A program made the translations under genes and the position numbers. DNA of 64,000 nucleotides from positions 1 to 64,000 of the forward strand of contig NZ_AKFJ01000097.1 of the NCBI RefSeq assembly GCF_000272475.1. The letters are read 5' to 3'. The first letter of the stretch is position 1, and the number at the start of each line of letters is the position of its first letter. Below, piece by piece: positions 1 through 9,054 of the stretch. The stretch is from Novosphingobium sp. Rr 2-17. GTDB lineage: Bacteria > Pseudomonadota > Alphaproteobacteria > Sphingomonadales > Sphingomonadaceae. The notes under the pieces were generated by a model, which had not been told where the DNA came from, did not search any database, and was given only the letters and a program-made list of their open reading frames with translations.

Positions 1-186
1 CCTCCAAATACGGCACCTTCTGCGCGGTGCTCAGGGGCAGCAGATAAGGCGCTCTTCGTCGGGCGGGATCGTTATCAATCCTTGAGAGCTGTCTTTCGTT
101 GATAAACGCTACGTACGCCAGGAGTGAACGAAAATAGAACACCTCTGTTGGCGAAACTGCCGCGCGACGATCAGGATGAGAACGCA
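1..186. other. no gene recognised at left edge
   Basis: I see no convincing coding sequence or RNA gene between the window edge and the first insertion sequence. It may hold the end of a gene that continues to the left. Confidence 0.4.
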
Positions 187-1958
187 GCGACAATCAAGGG
201 CTCTTCCGCAGATTTGATGCATGTAGGCTGAGTGGGCGGGGACCGCCCTCCGGCTAATTTTCAGGCAGCGAGCAAGACCCGCTGACGTAATAGCGGGAGG
301 CCCGCACGACCGTACATCTGTCGCTTGATGGCCTTGACCCTGCTGATTTGCCCTTCGACCGGGCTGGTTGTCCAGCGCGTTGTGATCGCCGCCCGGACGG
401 CGTCAACGTCCCGCTTCATACCGTTGGCGAAGCTGGCCAGTTCGCTGGTGGCGGCCTGCTCCAGCCATGTATCGAGACCGGCGGGGTCGTCGCCACTGAG
501 CAACGATACGAACTGTTTCGCCAGATCGGCCGCAGTGCGAAGCTCCGGGGCCTGGGCGAAGAGGTGATCGAGGAACAGTCGATCCTCATCCTCGATCTGG
601 TTGAGGTCCTGGCTCAAATACCACGCGCAGCGACGACGTGACGGGGCTTTCCAAGCCAACCGCGGCTGTGCCGGCACTCCGGCTTTCGCGCGGGCGCGCC
701 TATGGGCGGCCCATCGAGCGACGGTTACTCGGCTTCCTGTGTAGCCCTGTTTCTTCAGTTCGCGCCACAGGTGCTCGCCCACCTTGCACCCGGCCAGCCA
801 TTGTTCTTCGAGCCAATCTTCGAACGGCGCGAGAACGGACGAAGGTTTGCGAGGTCGGATATGCTCAGGCTCGCCGCCTGCGGAAAGCCAGCGCTGAACC
901 GTTCGCTGGCTCATCCCGACTTGTCGAGCGATCCGGGACGTCGGCGTTCCCTGCGCATGCAGATCCGAGATTTCCCTCCAGCATTCGCCCCGCGCGGCCT
1001 TATGCTCGGCTCGCAACTGGGCAAGTCCAGGTGCAGGCGACGCAGAGATATAGGCTTTTGCGGCCAAGGCGGAGGTCATGATTTGGACAGCGACCTTCAC
1101 TGCGCCGCGGTGACGCCCGACCGCGCGGCGAAGACTTTTGCCCAAACTATTGAGCAGGTGCCAGCGGTCGGCGACCTGAATGGCGCCAGGAGCGCCACGG
1201 CGCGCGCCATCGGCATACAGACCAGCTCGGTCGCGGGCGATAACCTTGATCCCAGGCCAGCATTCAAGCCAGCGCGCGACACTATCGGCATTACGATCGG
1301 GAAGCAGATCGAGCACGCGATTGCGCTCCAGGTCGCAGATGATCGTTCCATAGCGTTGGCCACGCCGCCACGCCCAGTCATCGATGCCTACGATCGTCGG
1401 TGCTGTGAAATCGGGCACAGGCGCCGAACGGATCATGCGCAACAACGTATCGCCACTCACCGGCATCGCCAGACGATACGTCAGACGCGATCCGGGCTCT
1501 CCTCCCGCTACCAGCCCAATAGCGCGCTGGCTTTCGCTCAAACGGGTAGTGCGGCGTGCTCTGGGAGCCACTATATCAGGTAACCGTTCCGTGAAGATTT
1601 TCTGGACGCAGTCCTGTCTCCGGCAACGAAAGCGACGAACAGTGAGGTGCAGTTCGACAATCTGCCCGTGCCACGGGAGATCGTTTAACCGCCGATGATA
1701 ATAGCTGTGGACGCGGTCCGAACATCGACCGCATGCTGGACACCGTGACGAAAGCTCCGCCGGGCTTGCCCTCAACGTGATCTTGCCCTCTCCGTCAGAT
1801 CGCCCCGTAATTGTTAAACCATCTGGCACTGATGACGTCGAGTTTTGGAACACGCGCGTTTACCACCGCTGACCGCAATCCCAACCCTATGCACTTGCGC
1901 GAGTCGCACGTGAATCCCTCACGTGCATCAAATGTGCGGAAGAGCCCCGGATTGTCGC
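187..1958 (-). mobile_element. ISL3-family insertion sequence (copy 1)
   Basis: A single transposase gene is bracketed by inverted repeats. The core left repeat is at 198-221 (begins GGGCTCTTCCGCA) and the right one at 1924-1947. They match at 23 of 24 positions by eye. A second matching block, GCGACAATC, lies just outside each core (187-195 and 1950-1958), separated by two unmatched bases, so the repeats look bipartite. I do not see an 8-bp target duplication at either possible boundary. The element may therefore be old, rearranged at one end, or have its true ends placed slightly differently. Confidence 0.75.
261..1853 (-). CDS. ISL3-family transposase
   Basis: A 530-aa transposase that cuts and joins DNA at the ends of its element. 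The N-terminus has a zinc-ribbon-like cysteine set (CPACG near residue 38, then RFRCRRQDC near residue 75), typical of ISL3 transposases. The DDE core is visible: GIDDWAWRRG near residue 155, a VADRWHLL stretch, an HTH-like TSRIARQVGMSQRTVQRWL segment in the middle, and the C-terminal SPVEGQISRVKAIKRQMYGRA block carrying the glutamate. The start is GTG at 1853. Length is normal for the family and no internal stop is seen, so it may be active. It is clearly related to, but not the same as, the transposase at 6277-7872. Confidence 0.93.
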   Translation of the reverse strand: MFQNSTSSVPDGLTITGRSDGEGKITLRASPAELSSRCPACGRCSDRVHSYYHRRLNDLPWHGQIVELHLTVRRFRCRRQDCVQKIFTERLPDIVAPRARRTTRLSESQRAIGLVAGGEPGSRLTYRLAMPVSGDTLLRMIRSAPVPDFTAPTIVGIDDWAWRRGQRYGTIICDLERNRVLDLLPDRNADSVARWLECWPGIKVIARDRAGLYADGARRGAPGAIQVADRWHLLNSLGKSLRRAVGRHRGAVKVAVQIMTSALAAKAYISASPAPGLAQLRAEHKAARGECWREISDLHAQGTPTSRIARQVGMSQRTVQRWLSAGGEPEHIRPRKPSSVLAPFEDWLEEQWLAGCKVGEHLWRELKKQGYTGSRVTVARWAAHRRARAKAGVPAQPRLAWKAPSRRRCAWYLSQDLNQIEDEDRLFLDHLFAQAPELRTAADLAKQFVSLLSGDDPAGLDTWLEQAATSELASFANGMKRDVDAVRAAITTRWTTSPVEGQISRVKAIKRQMYGRAGLPLLRQRVLLAA

Positions 1959-2016
1959 GCCATACGAAACGCTTCTTTGAGCCTGTGTCAGTTCTAGCTG
2001 AGGGCGGAATGACACC

Positions 2017-2412
2017 CTAAGCGTCGGTGTCCTTGGGCCAGAGGTACTCGCCGGTGAGAAAGATGTGCGCCCATCCGAGCGGTGAGATATGGACTAGGAG
2101 GTGGTCCGGGGTATCGAGTCCCTCGCGGCGTCTGGCCTCGACGGACATGACCAAGATGCACCGTGTTCCAGTAGATGATGATGGCGGTGAGCAAGTTAAG
2201 CCCGGCGATCCGGTAGTGTTGGCTCTCGGTAGTGCGGTCGCGTATTTTGCCCTGGCGGCCAATACGCAAAGCGTTCTTCAGCGCGTGGTGCGCCTCGCCC
2301 GTGTTGAGGCCGACCTGTGCGCGGCCCTGCATGCCGGCATCGAGTATCCATTCGATGATGAACAGCGTGCGCTCGATCCGGCCAACCTCGCGCAGAATAC
2401 TGCCATAACCGC
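2017..2412 (-). pseudogene. tnpA: Tn3-family transposase C-terminal remnant
   Basis: The minus strand reads GYGSILREVGRIERTLF, then QHYRIAGLNLLTAIIIYWNTVHL, and after a frame change RREGLDTPDHLLVHISPLGW and LTGEYLWPKD. These are the conserved last ~130 residues of Tn3-family transposases. The frame changes near 2150, so the fragment cannot make the normal C-terminus. The rest of the ~1000-aa protein is absent. The fragment joins abruptly to an IS21 fragment at about 2405, which marks an old recombination or deletion point. Confidence 0.85.
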
Positions 2413-2620
2413 CGCCGGGCATCCTGAACAGTCTTCTCGACCTGCCCTTTCTCCCAGCCTGAGGCCGGATTGCAGAAATCGGTCTCGAACAGATAATGGC
2501 GGGCGATGGCGGCGAACCTGGCGTTGACCTGCCGTGCCTTCCCCGTCCCGATCTTGTCGACCGCGGTCCTCATATTGTCGAAGTTTTGTGCCCATACCAG
2601 TTATGTGCCGCCACCGCGGA
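2400..2620 (-). pseudogene. istA: IS21-family transposase (istA) remnant
   Basis: The minus strand encodes NFDNMRTAVDK, then VNARFAAIARHYLFETDFC, NPASGWEKGQVEK and QDARRRLW. This is the internal conserved block of IstA transposases of the IS21 family. Only about 70 residues remain. No istB is seen nearby. It abuts the Tn3 remnant, so the two are debris from separate elements. Confidence 0.8.
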
Positions 2621-2765
2621 CAAGACGTTTCCTCGCGGCGGGGGTAGGCACATATCAATCAGAGCCCAGCGAGCCATTCGAGCAGCTTTGGCTCGCTTTG
2701 TCAGACTGGTCTTCGGGGCGGCTCGCCACCATCGGGCCGGTATCGTCGCGAAGAAGACAATGCAC

Positions 2766-3173
2766 TTAGAATTTTGGCTTTAAGCCTCTGACCTGACTCA
2801 TTCCACGCGAACATTTTCCTTCTTTGGTGTAATTTACAAGGTTGTTTGTCATAAGTGTTTCTCGGATTTCGCCAGAAATGCGACTTATGTTTAAAAGAAG
2901 AAATCCGTCCGAGAAAAGCCTCTTGCATGCTACAATAGCACTAGAAACTTTACAATCTTGGGGCCTCACAAGACCTTCTTCATATATATCGACGCTGTAA
3001 TTATAACGATAAAATTTATTTCCAGAAATACTGTAATGTTCTTTTTCCATGTCTTTACTGTTATTAATTATTGTCGCGCAATCTAAGTAAGAGGCCGTTT
3101 GAGAAAAAGAAGGCGAAGTCAATAAAAATATAACCATTGATATTAAAAAACTTAAATTTCGAGATAAAAACAT
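2766..3173 (-). CDS. small secreted protein of unknown function, AT-rich gene
   Basis: A 135-aa protein beginning with a clear signal peptide (positive MFLSRNL, a hydrophobic FLISMVIFLLTSPSF core, cleavage near SFSQ-TA). The mature part is polar, with three cysteines before the tail (DCATII, DCKVSS, ACKRLF) and KCSRGM near the end. I do not recognise the family. The gene is far more AT-rich than its surroundings, with AT-ending codons, which suggests recent acquisition from a low-GC donor. An AGGAGGA-like ribosome site lies just upstream (+ strand cctccta around 3179). Cell-envelope or extracellular location is inferred from the signal peptide alone. Confidence 0.6.
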   Translation of the reverse strand: MFLSRNLSFLISMVIFLLTSPSFSQTASYLDCATIINNSKDMEKEHYSISGNKFYRYNYSVDIYEEGLVRPQDCKVSSAIVACKRLFSDGFLLLNISRISGEIRETLMTNNLVNYTKEGKCSRGMSQVRGLKPKF

Positions 3174-3771
3174 AAAATCCTCCTAATTTTTAACGTGATT
3201 ATGGAATTTTAGTGAATATCTCAGATGATATGGTAATATACCCTGCACTATGTTTTGATCTATATATATAGATGTGTATATTTTTTTCGATTATAAATAT
3301 ATTTATCATAACAATTTACATCGGTGGCCATCGAGCCTAAATTAATCTTTGCAATATAATTAATTTCCTTATAGGTTATTGTGTTAACGGATTTACTGAG
3401 CATTAAGTAATTAAAATCACAATTGCTAATTCATAATTAATTATCGGATCTACTCTAACTACTAAAGAGTAGCTTTCTGAATTTGACTCATGGCGAAATA
3501 TTATAATTTAGATTTTGCCTCACCAGGCCGTGCCCAAGGTGCTGACCTTCGCATCAGCGCTATTGCGAAAACGGGCTTCCTGAACTGTTGCCAGTCCGAA
3601 AAGAAAAGGCTCGCGAAAGCCGCCGCGGGCGGCAGCGCTGCATGGCGCCACAGTGGGAAATCGGCATATAACATCTCCGGTCGGGTTCGGAACTCTTCGG
3701 GCACGAAGCATATGCTGAACTCTATTGCATACCGCGTATGTGGTAAGATAACGACCGCACTAAGGGTTACG
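3174..3771. other. AT-rich intergenic region
   Basis: About 300 bases from 3174 to 3480 are strikingly AT-rich, with runs such as tatatatata and attataaatata, against a high-GC genome. This is likely promoter DNA for the flanking divergent genes and a candidate target for H-NS-like silencing. The 3490-3771 part is open in the frame of the next gene but lacks family similarity that I can see, so I treat it as a leader. Confidence 0.5.
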
Positions 3772-4842
3772 ATGGATACAGTTCGCTTTCTCGACAGACT
3801 CTATGAAGCGGCGGCGCTGCCCGATCGCTGGCCCGCCGTGCTCGACGACCTCGCGCGGCTATTTGGGGCAAAAGGGGCTGTCATCTTCGCTGCGGGAGGG
3901 GAGGGAGCCGCCTATCACGTGGCATCGCCCGGGATTGACCAGTTTTTCCAGGATTATATCGACCAAGGCTGGATGGAACTTAACGAGCGCGGCACTCCCA
4001 TGATCGCAGCCCTCCAGCCACGCTTCGTGACGGACACGGATTTTCGGCCAGTGCCTGAGTTGCGGGACATGCCGGTGTATCGAGACTTCCTCATCCCATT
4101 GGGCGCGGAAGCGGCAGCGGGCACGGTCGTTCAAGGTGCTTACCACGACCTCAGTGTGATGACGCTGGAGGGCTTCTCATCGCATGAAGCTGCACGAGCT
4201 GCGCTGCCGGACTTGGACGCTCTGAGGCCCCACATCGGTCGCGCGCTCAGTTTGATGTCGCGGATGTATCTTGGCCGTGCGAATGCGATGGTTCAGGGCT
4301 TGGCTACGTTGGGTGCAGCTGCAGGGGTGGTTGGGCGCAACGGCTTGCTGCGTGCGTTCAATGAAGCTTTCACAGACCGATTTGGCGATCTGATGATCGA
4401 ACATCGCTCCAGGCTGAGGTTTACTGACAAAGCGTTAGACCAAGCATTCGACGCTGCTCTGGCTGCGAGCGGTCGAACGGACTCAGAGGCAAAGTCCGTT
4501 GTTGTACGCCGCACCCCGGATTTCGAACCTTGCGTTGTCCATCTGTTGCCCCTTCGGCGCATCGCCCGGGACTTGTTTGAGGCCGATGGTCTGCTGCTTC
4601 TCGCCGCAGCGGGAAAGAACAAGTCACTTCCCAATGCCGACCTTCTGCGGCTGCTGTTTGATCTGACACCGACCGAAGCCCGAATTGCTCGCCGTTTGCT
4701 AGAGGGCCTCACACTGGATCAAGCAGCGGCAGCCGAGCGGATTGCCTATGCCACTGCGCGAGTACATCTCCGTTCGGTCTTTAGCAAAACGGGCGTCCAT
4801 CGTCAGACTGAGCTGGTCCAGCTACTTGGCGGTTATAGCTGA
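3772..4842 (+). CDS. LuxR-family helix-turn-helix regulator
   Basis: A 356-aa protein if the start is the ATG at 3772 (MDTVRFLDRLYEAA), which is where recognisable sequence begins; an upstream in-frame start at 3490 would add 94 unconvincing residues. The C-terminal ~60 residues (LFDLTPTEARIARRLLEGLTLDQAA and TARVHLRSVFSKTGVHRQTELVQLL) form a LuxR/GerE-type DNA-binding helix-turn-helix. The N-terminal 280 residues are a putative sensor region that I cannot assign to a named ligand domain. It stands alone between AT-rich secreted-protein genes. Its targets are unknown. Confidence 0.8.
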   Translation: MDTVRFLDRLYEAAALPDRWPAVLDDLARLFGAKGAVIFAAGGEGAAYHVASPGIDQFFQDYIDQGWMELNERGTPMIAALQPRFVTDTDFRPVPELRDMPVYRDFLIPLGAEAAAGTVVQGAYHDLSVMTLEGFSSHEAARAALPDLDALRPHIGRALSLMSRMYLGRANAMVQGLATLGAAAGVVGRNGLLRAFNEAFTDRFGDLMIEHRSRLRFTDKALDQAFDAALAASGRTDSEAKSVVVRRTPDFEPCVVHLLPLRRIARDLFEADGLLLLAAAGKNKSLPNADLLRLLFDLTPTEARIARRLLEGLTLDQAAAAERIAYATARVHLRSVFSKTGVHRQTELVQLLGGYS

Positions 4843-4974
4843 GAGTAGACCAAGTGCCTGTCCTAATTGTCTTAGAATTGCGGTTTGATCTGCCCAAATG
4901 GCCGGGCAGGAATATCCGCATTGTAATAAATACATCTCCAATAATTTTCGGATAAAGGCAAGTTTCATTATACT

Positions 4975-5388
4975 CTAGCAGTCTGAATATCCATTTTCGT
5001 CAATGTATACTTGACTGTAAGCCTTGCAGCCGACTACCCCGCCCGGCTTTTCAGAAGCCAGAGTTACATTTGATGACAGCACGCAGCTTTGAACACCTCC
5101 ATGTTCGTGGAACGTGACCGAGGATCCGGGCTGGCATCCCACCATGCTGCTCCCATACTTGCCGATCGGAGAATAGACCGACAAGGTCGTGCTCCCGATA
5201 CTAACGATGACGCAAGATTTAACGCCTCCGTCCGGATAGTTTTCAGCAGTCCCATATTTGCAGAAGGACCCGCTATGATTCGCTTTGCGAACGCGCGTTT
5301 GCGCTTGAGCGTCGCCGTAACCCGCGACGCAGGTCGCCACTATCGCGATTATGGACAAGATCTTTGTGTTTTTGATTATTAATCTCAT
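4975..5388 (-). CDS. secreted cysteine-containing protein, unknown function
   Basis: A 137-aa protein with a signal peptide (MRLIIKNTKILSIIAIVATCVAGYGDAQA-QT). The mature part has six cysteines and three similar segments built on a C-x(n)-SxV pattern (GSFCKYGTAENYP / KSCVIVS; VGCQPGSSVTF / QSCVLSS; VGCKAYSQVYI / SDC). This suggests a small disulfide-bonded beta fold. The family is not recognised. It lies next to another small secreted protein on the same strand (gap 45 bases), so the two may be co-transcribed. Confidence 0.65.
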   Translation of the reverse strand: MRLIIKNTKILSIIAIVATCVAGYGDAQAQTRVRKANHSGSFCKYGTAENYPDGGVKSCVIVSIGSTTLSVYSPIGKYGSSMVGCQPGSSVTFHEHGGVQSCVLSSNVTLASEKPGGVVGCKAYSQVYIDENGYSDC

Positions 5389-5433
5389 GGAGTAATCCTT
5401 TTTTCAAAAATCAAATCGTCAAATCGGATATCT

Positions 5434-5748
5434 TTATTTACATTTACGAGCCGTTTCTTTCCATCGGCCATTCCCCTGGGCCTCGTATTTAAGGATGTAT
5501 CCATCCGGGCCGCATTTTTCGTCGCCATCATCCCGGCTTCCTGAGTAATTACCCCCCCCACATCTGTTGCTAAAACTTGTACTCCAAGATTTCAGGATCG
5601 TATTATAAGTCATAATATAGCCATCCGGGCTGCACTTTTTATCACCGTCAGCTTGTGCGTGGGCTGCGCTGTTCATAACAGAAGGCAATAGGGTTTCTGA
5701 TCCGCACAAAATTGAAACTGCGGCCAATAAATTGGTGATTTTGTTCAT
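5434..5748 (-). CDS. small secreted protein with tandem GD-KC-PDGY repeats
   Basis: A 104-aa protein starting at MNKITNL (ATG at 5748; an upstream alternative start is less likely). A signal peptide ends near AHAQA. The mature protein contains two copies of one motif: GDKKCSPDGYIMTYN followed by W, and GDEKCGPDGYILKYE followed by W, each about 30 residues with a paired cysteine (NRC, RKC). The duplication is visible by eye. The family is not recognised. The likely partner is the upstream-encoded cysteine protein. Confidence 0.6.
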   Translation of the reverse strand: MNKITNLLAAVSILCGSETLLPSVMNSAAHAQADGDKKCSPDGYIMTYNTILKSWSTSFSNRCGGGNYSGSRDDGDEKCGPDGYILKYEAQGNGRWKETARKCK

Positions 5749-6036
5749 TTTTTGCTCCCGTGATTCACAAATTATTACAAGCAGTACCATTAGGACGCGT
5801 GGCTTATTTACGCATCCCTCAAATGGTGTACGCGACGAATGTTTCGTGTTGCTCGAAGATTTTTTGAACGGAAAAACAAAGGGTCATGTCGACAGCGTGC
5901 TCTCAAATGAGAGCGCCAATTCCAACCACTCGTGCTAAGTGCTTGAATCAAGCGATACATACAGATGTTCGAGGCGTCGAACTGCGCTCGCAATTGTCTG
6001 TTGCGTATTTGGTATGAAGGGTGATCCGTTGAGGAT

Positions 6037-6068
6037 GCCCTGGGTGGGATGGCCATCCCACCCAGGGC
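6037..6068. repeat. 32-bp perfect palindrome
   Basis: The sequence GCCCTGGGTGGGATGG is followed immediately by its exact reverse complement, giving 16-bp arms with no spacer. It lies between the secreted-protein genes and the second ISL3 element. It could form a cruciform or RNA hairpin, or be an element end or a protein-binding site. Confidence 0.85.
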
Positions 6069-6175
6069 GCGGGCAGCCGGACCGTCTCGCAATGGGGCTC
6101 TAACGCCCGTCGTCATCTGGGTCGGCTGCCTGCTTCGTTGCAAACGCTTGGTGAGTTGTGAGTGCTGGTCGTAAT

Positions 6176-7909
6176 CTCCCCAAATGTGGGCTCTCCCGCA
6201 CTTTTGGTGCAGCTGGTGAAACAAACCATGAATCTGAGGGATTCCTGATTGCTCCGTAAATGGAAGCTTCCGAGCCGTGTCCAAACGAATCCTACCGCTC
6301 GTTCCTCGCCAGTTGGTTGTGGAGCGTGTCATGCTCTGCCCTGAGAGGGTCGTTATCAAGTGCCGCTCTCGAATGACCGCATCACGTTGCCCGACTTGTC
6401 GGCGAAAGTCTGCACGGCTGCACAGCCGATATGAGCGGCGCATCGCAGACATGCCCTGGCAGGGGAGGTTCGTAACCTTGCTCATGCGAGTGCGCCGTCT
6501 GCGCTGTTCCAATCGGAGCTGCAAACGGCGGATCTTTGTCGAGCGCGCGGAGCAGGTCGCCACCAGTCACGCCAGACGTTCGGTACGGCTAGGCGAAATC
6601 CAGCGCACCATCAGGCTGGCACTTGGAGGCGAAGCTGGGGCGCGGCTTGCTGATCGTATTGGTATGCCGATCAGCGCAGATACGATGATCCGTTTGGTTC
6701 GGAAGGACCGGCAGATTATGAAAGGATCGCCCCGGGTTTTGGGTGTCGACGACTGGGCCTGGCGGAAAGGTCATCGTTACGGCACCGTCTTGCTCGATCT
6801 CGAGACCAATAAGGTCGTAGACCTGCTACCGGATCGTGAGGGTGGGACGCTTGCCGCCTGGTTGAAATCCCATCCCGGAGCCGAAATCATCGCGCGCGAT
6901 CGCGGGGGCAGTTACGCCAAAGGTGCTCGTGAAGGGGCACCTCTGGCGCGACAGGTCGCCGATCGCTGGCACATGCTGCGCAATTGTTCGGATGCGGTGC
7001 TCAGCGCACTAGAAAAACGCTACAAGCTCGTACGCGAGGTGGGCCAATCGCTCGCGCATGATATGGCACCGATAAGGACGCAGGAAAGCACCACGAGACC
7101 AGGGATGTCCACCGCCGCCGCCCAAAAGCGAAACCGCGGTCGCCGACGTCGGCAAGCCATGTTCGATACGGTGGGTGCCCTGCGCAAGAAGGGTTGGACT
7201 ATATCAGCCATTGCCCAGGAAACCGGTCGTGATCGCAAAACGATCCGGCAATGGCTTCTGAATCGTCGACCGGGTCAATGGGAACGAGCATTCCGGCATC
7301 CTGCAAGCACCTTTGACGCCTATGTTCGTTCGCGCTGGGCCGATGGCTGTCGTAATGCCACGCAGCTCTACCGTGAGGTTTGTGAGCTCGGCTACTCGGG
7401 CAGCGTGAAGGGGTTCCGTCAGTGGGTGAAAATCCGAATCCGCGACGGAATTGAAGAACCTGCCCCCCGATCTTCTTTGCCACGCTGGAAACCGCCAAGC
7501 ACGCGGCAGATAGTTCGGCTGCTCGGCACTGCCGACAACATGGTTCACCTGACAGATACGCGCTTCATCGATGCGTTGCGCGCCGCCTCACCTGCCATTG
7601 CGCAAGCTGCTGACCTTGGACGCCAGTTCCATGACATGCTGGTGGAGCGCAAAGCTGACGCGCTCGACGGATGGCTGGCATTGGCACTTGAGAGCCCCAT
7701 CGCATCCTTCGCCCGTGGCCTGGTACGCGATTTAGACGCTGTCCGTGCCGCCATCGAGCTTCCATGGAGTACGGGTCCAGTCGAAGGGAAAATCAACAAG
7801 CTCAAACTCATCAAGCGGTCCATGTATGGCCGCGCGGGCTTGGACCTCCTGCGAGCTCGCGTGATGGCCTGACCTGCACCAAAAGTGCGAGAGAGCCCAC
7901 TTATGGGGA
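6176..7909 (+). mobile_element. ISL3-family insertion sequence (copy 2)
   Basis: Inverted repeats flank one transposase gene. The core repeat GTGGGCTCTC-CGCACTTTTGGTGCA occupies 6186-6211 and 7875-7900 with one mismatch. An outer TCCCC block (6176-6180 and 7905-7909) extends each side after four unmatched bases, so these repeats are bipartite like those of copy 1. No 8-bp direct repeat is evident outside. The core motif GGGCTCT-CCGCA is shared with the ISL3 element at 187-1958, but the elements differ in sequence and orientation. Confidence 0.8.
6277..7872 (+). CDS. ISL3-family transposase
   Basis: A 531-aa transposase with the ISL3 order of features: zinc-ribbon cysteines (CPTCRRKSARLHSRYERR, then RRLRCSNRSCKRRIF), GVDDWAWRKGHRYGT carrying catalytic aspartate, VADRWHMLRNC, an internal helix-turn-helix (WTISAIAQETGRDRKTIRQWL) and the C-terminal STGPVEGKINKLKLIKRSMYG block. 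It starts with GTG at 6277 inside the left end of its element. It is full length and uninterrupted. Confidence 0.93.
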   Translation: MSKRILPLVPRQLVVERVMLCPERVVIKCRSRMTASRCPTCRRKSARLHSRYERRIADMPWQGRFVTLLMRVRRLRCSNRSCKRRIFVERAEQVATSHARRSVRLGEIQRTIRLALGGEAGARLADRIGMPISADTMIRLVRKDRQIMKGSPRVLGVDDWAWRKGHRYGTVLLDLETNKVVDLLPDREGGTLAAWLKSHPGAEIIARDRGGSYAKGAREGAPLARQVADRWHMLRNCSDAVLSALEKRYKLVREVGQSLAHDMAPIRTQESTTRPGMSTAAAQKRNRGRRRRQAMFDTVGALRKKGWTISAIAQETGRDRKTIRQWLLNRRPGQWERAFRHPASTFDAYVRSRWADGCRNATQLYREVCELGYSGSVKGFRQWVKIRIRDGIEEPAPRSSLPRWKPPSTRQIVRLLGTADNMVHLTDTRFIDALRAASPAIAQAADLGRQFHDMLVERKADALDGWLALALESPIASFARGLVRDLDAVRAAIELPWSTGPVEGKINKLKLIKRSMYGRAGLDLLRARVMA

Positions 7910-7994
7910 ATTTTGAAACAGCATTTACAGTGAGTTGCCAGGGCCGCTCTTGGATGCCCGCAGACAATCGCAAGCCCGGCAAGGATAGACGATC

Positions 7995-8941
7995 ATGCCC
8001 GATTCCAACAAGAGCCTGCCGCATGTGATCGGCTGCGATGTCGCCAAGCGCGAGATCGTCGTGTTCGATACCGCGACACAAGCCACCCGCGCCATCGCCA
8101 ACACTCCCGCCGCGCTCGACGCCTTCGCTCACAGCCTTGATCCAGACTGCCTGGTCGTATGCGAGGCCACCGGCGGCTACGAGAGCGCCCTGCTGGCCGC
8201 CTTGTTGGCGCATGGTCGCCCCGCCCATCGCGCCTGCGCGCGGCGGGTCAAGGCGTTCATCCGCTCGCACGGCATCCAGGGCAAGAGCGATGCGATCGAT
8301 GCCCGCTGGATCGCCCGCTACGGCACCGAACGCCACGACCGGCTCGCCCGCTGGGCGCCGGTCGAAGCCTGGCGCGATCAGTTGCGAGCGATGGCCGGCG
8401 CCCGGCGCGACCTCGTGTGCCAGCGCACCGCCATGGGCAACCGCCTCAAGGCTCCGGGCGCACAAGCCGTCGCGCAGCAACTGCGCACCGTCATCGCCGC
8501 GCTCGACAAGGCCATCGGCCAGCTCGCCAAGGCGATGACCGATCTCGTGCGCCGGCACACCATGCTCGAAGCCACCGTGCAGACCTTGCGATCGATACCC
8601 GGCGTCGGGCCGGTCACCGCGCTGGAACTCACCGCCTTCATGCCCGAGCTGGGAACCCTCTCGTCCCGGCAGGCCGCCGCCCTCGCCGGCCTCGCACCCC
8701 ATCCACGACAGAGCGGAAACCGCGAGGGCTACCGCAGAACCTGCGGCGGCAGGCAGACCCTCAAGCCCACCTTGTTCATGGCCGCCTTGTCAGCAGCCAG
8801 GCATCACCCCCAACTCGCCCAGTTCAATCAACGCCTGCGCGCCAACGGCAAAAAACCCATCGTCGCCATCACCGCTACCATGCGAAACTCATCACCATCG
8901 CTAACGCAAAAGTCCGCGACGCGCTGAAACAACTGAGTTGA
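7995..8941 (+). pseudogene. IS110-family transposase, frameshifted near its C-terminus
   Basis: Reads as an IS110 transposase: an N-terminal DEDD/RuvC-like domain (VIGCDVAKREIVVF, CEATGGYESALLAALL, KSDAIDARWIARYG) and a C-terminal Transposase_20 domain (IPGVGPVTALELTAFMPELG, LAGLAPHPRQSG). After VAITATM at about 8881 the frame is lost. The expected ending, KLITIANAKVRDALKQLS, is found in the next frame up to a stop at 8941. A single-base deletion near 8885 explains this. The protein as encoded ends at 8927 with an altered tail, so activity is doubtful. IS110 elements lack ordinary inverted repeats, so ends cannot be set by eye. Confidence 0.85.
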
Positions 8942-9054
8942 TGACGAAATTGGGATGTTGGCTTTCCACCAGTTTTCGCCGTTGCGGCAGCGCCTGGACG
9001 CCTATTGTCGAAATCTTGAAGCGGTCATTCTCGTTTCGCCCCATTTGCGGAAGT

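Noticed and set aside
187..7909. Composite transposon formed by the two ISL3 elements
   Set aside because: The elements are different in sequence and inverted repeats, not copies of one another, so they are unlikely to mobilise the segment between them together.
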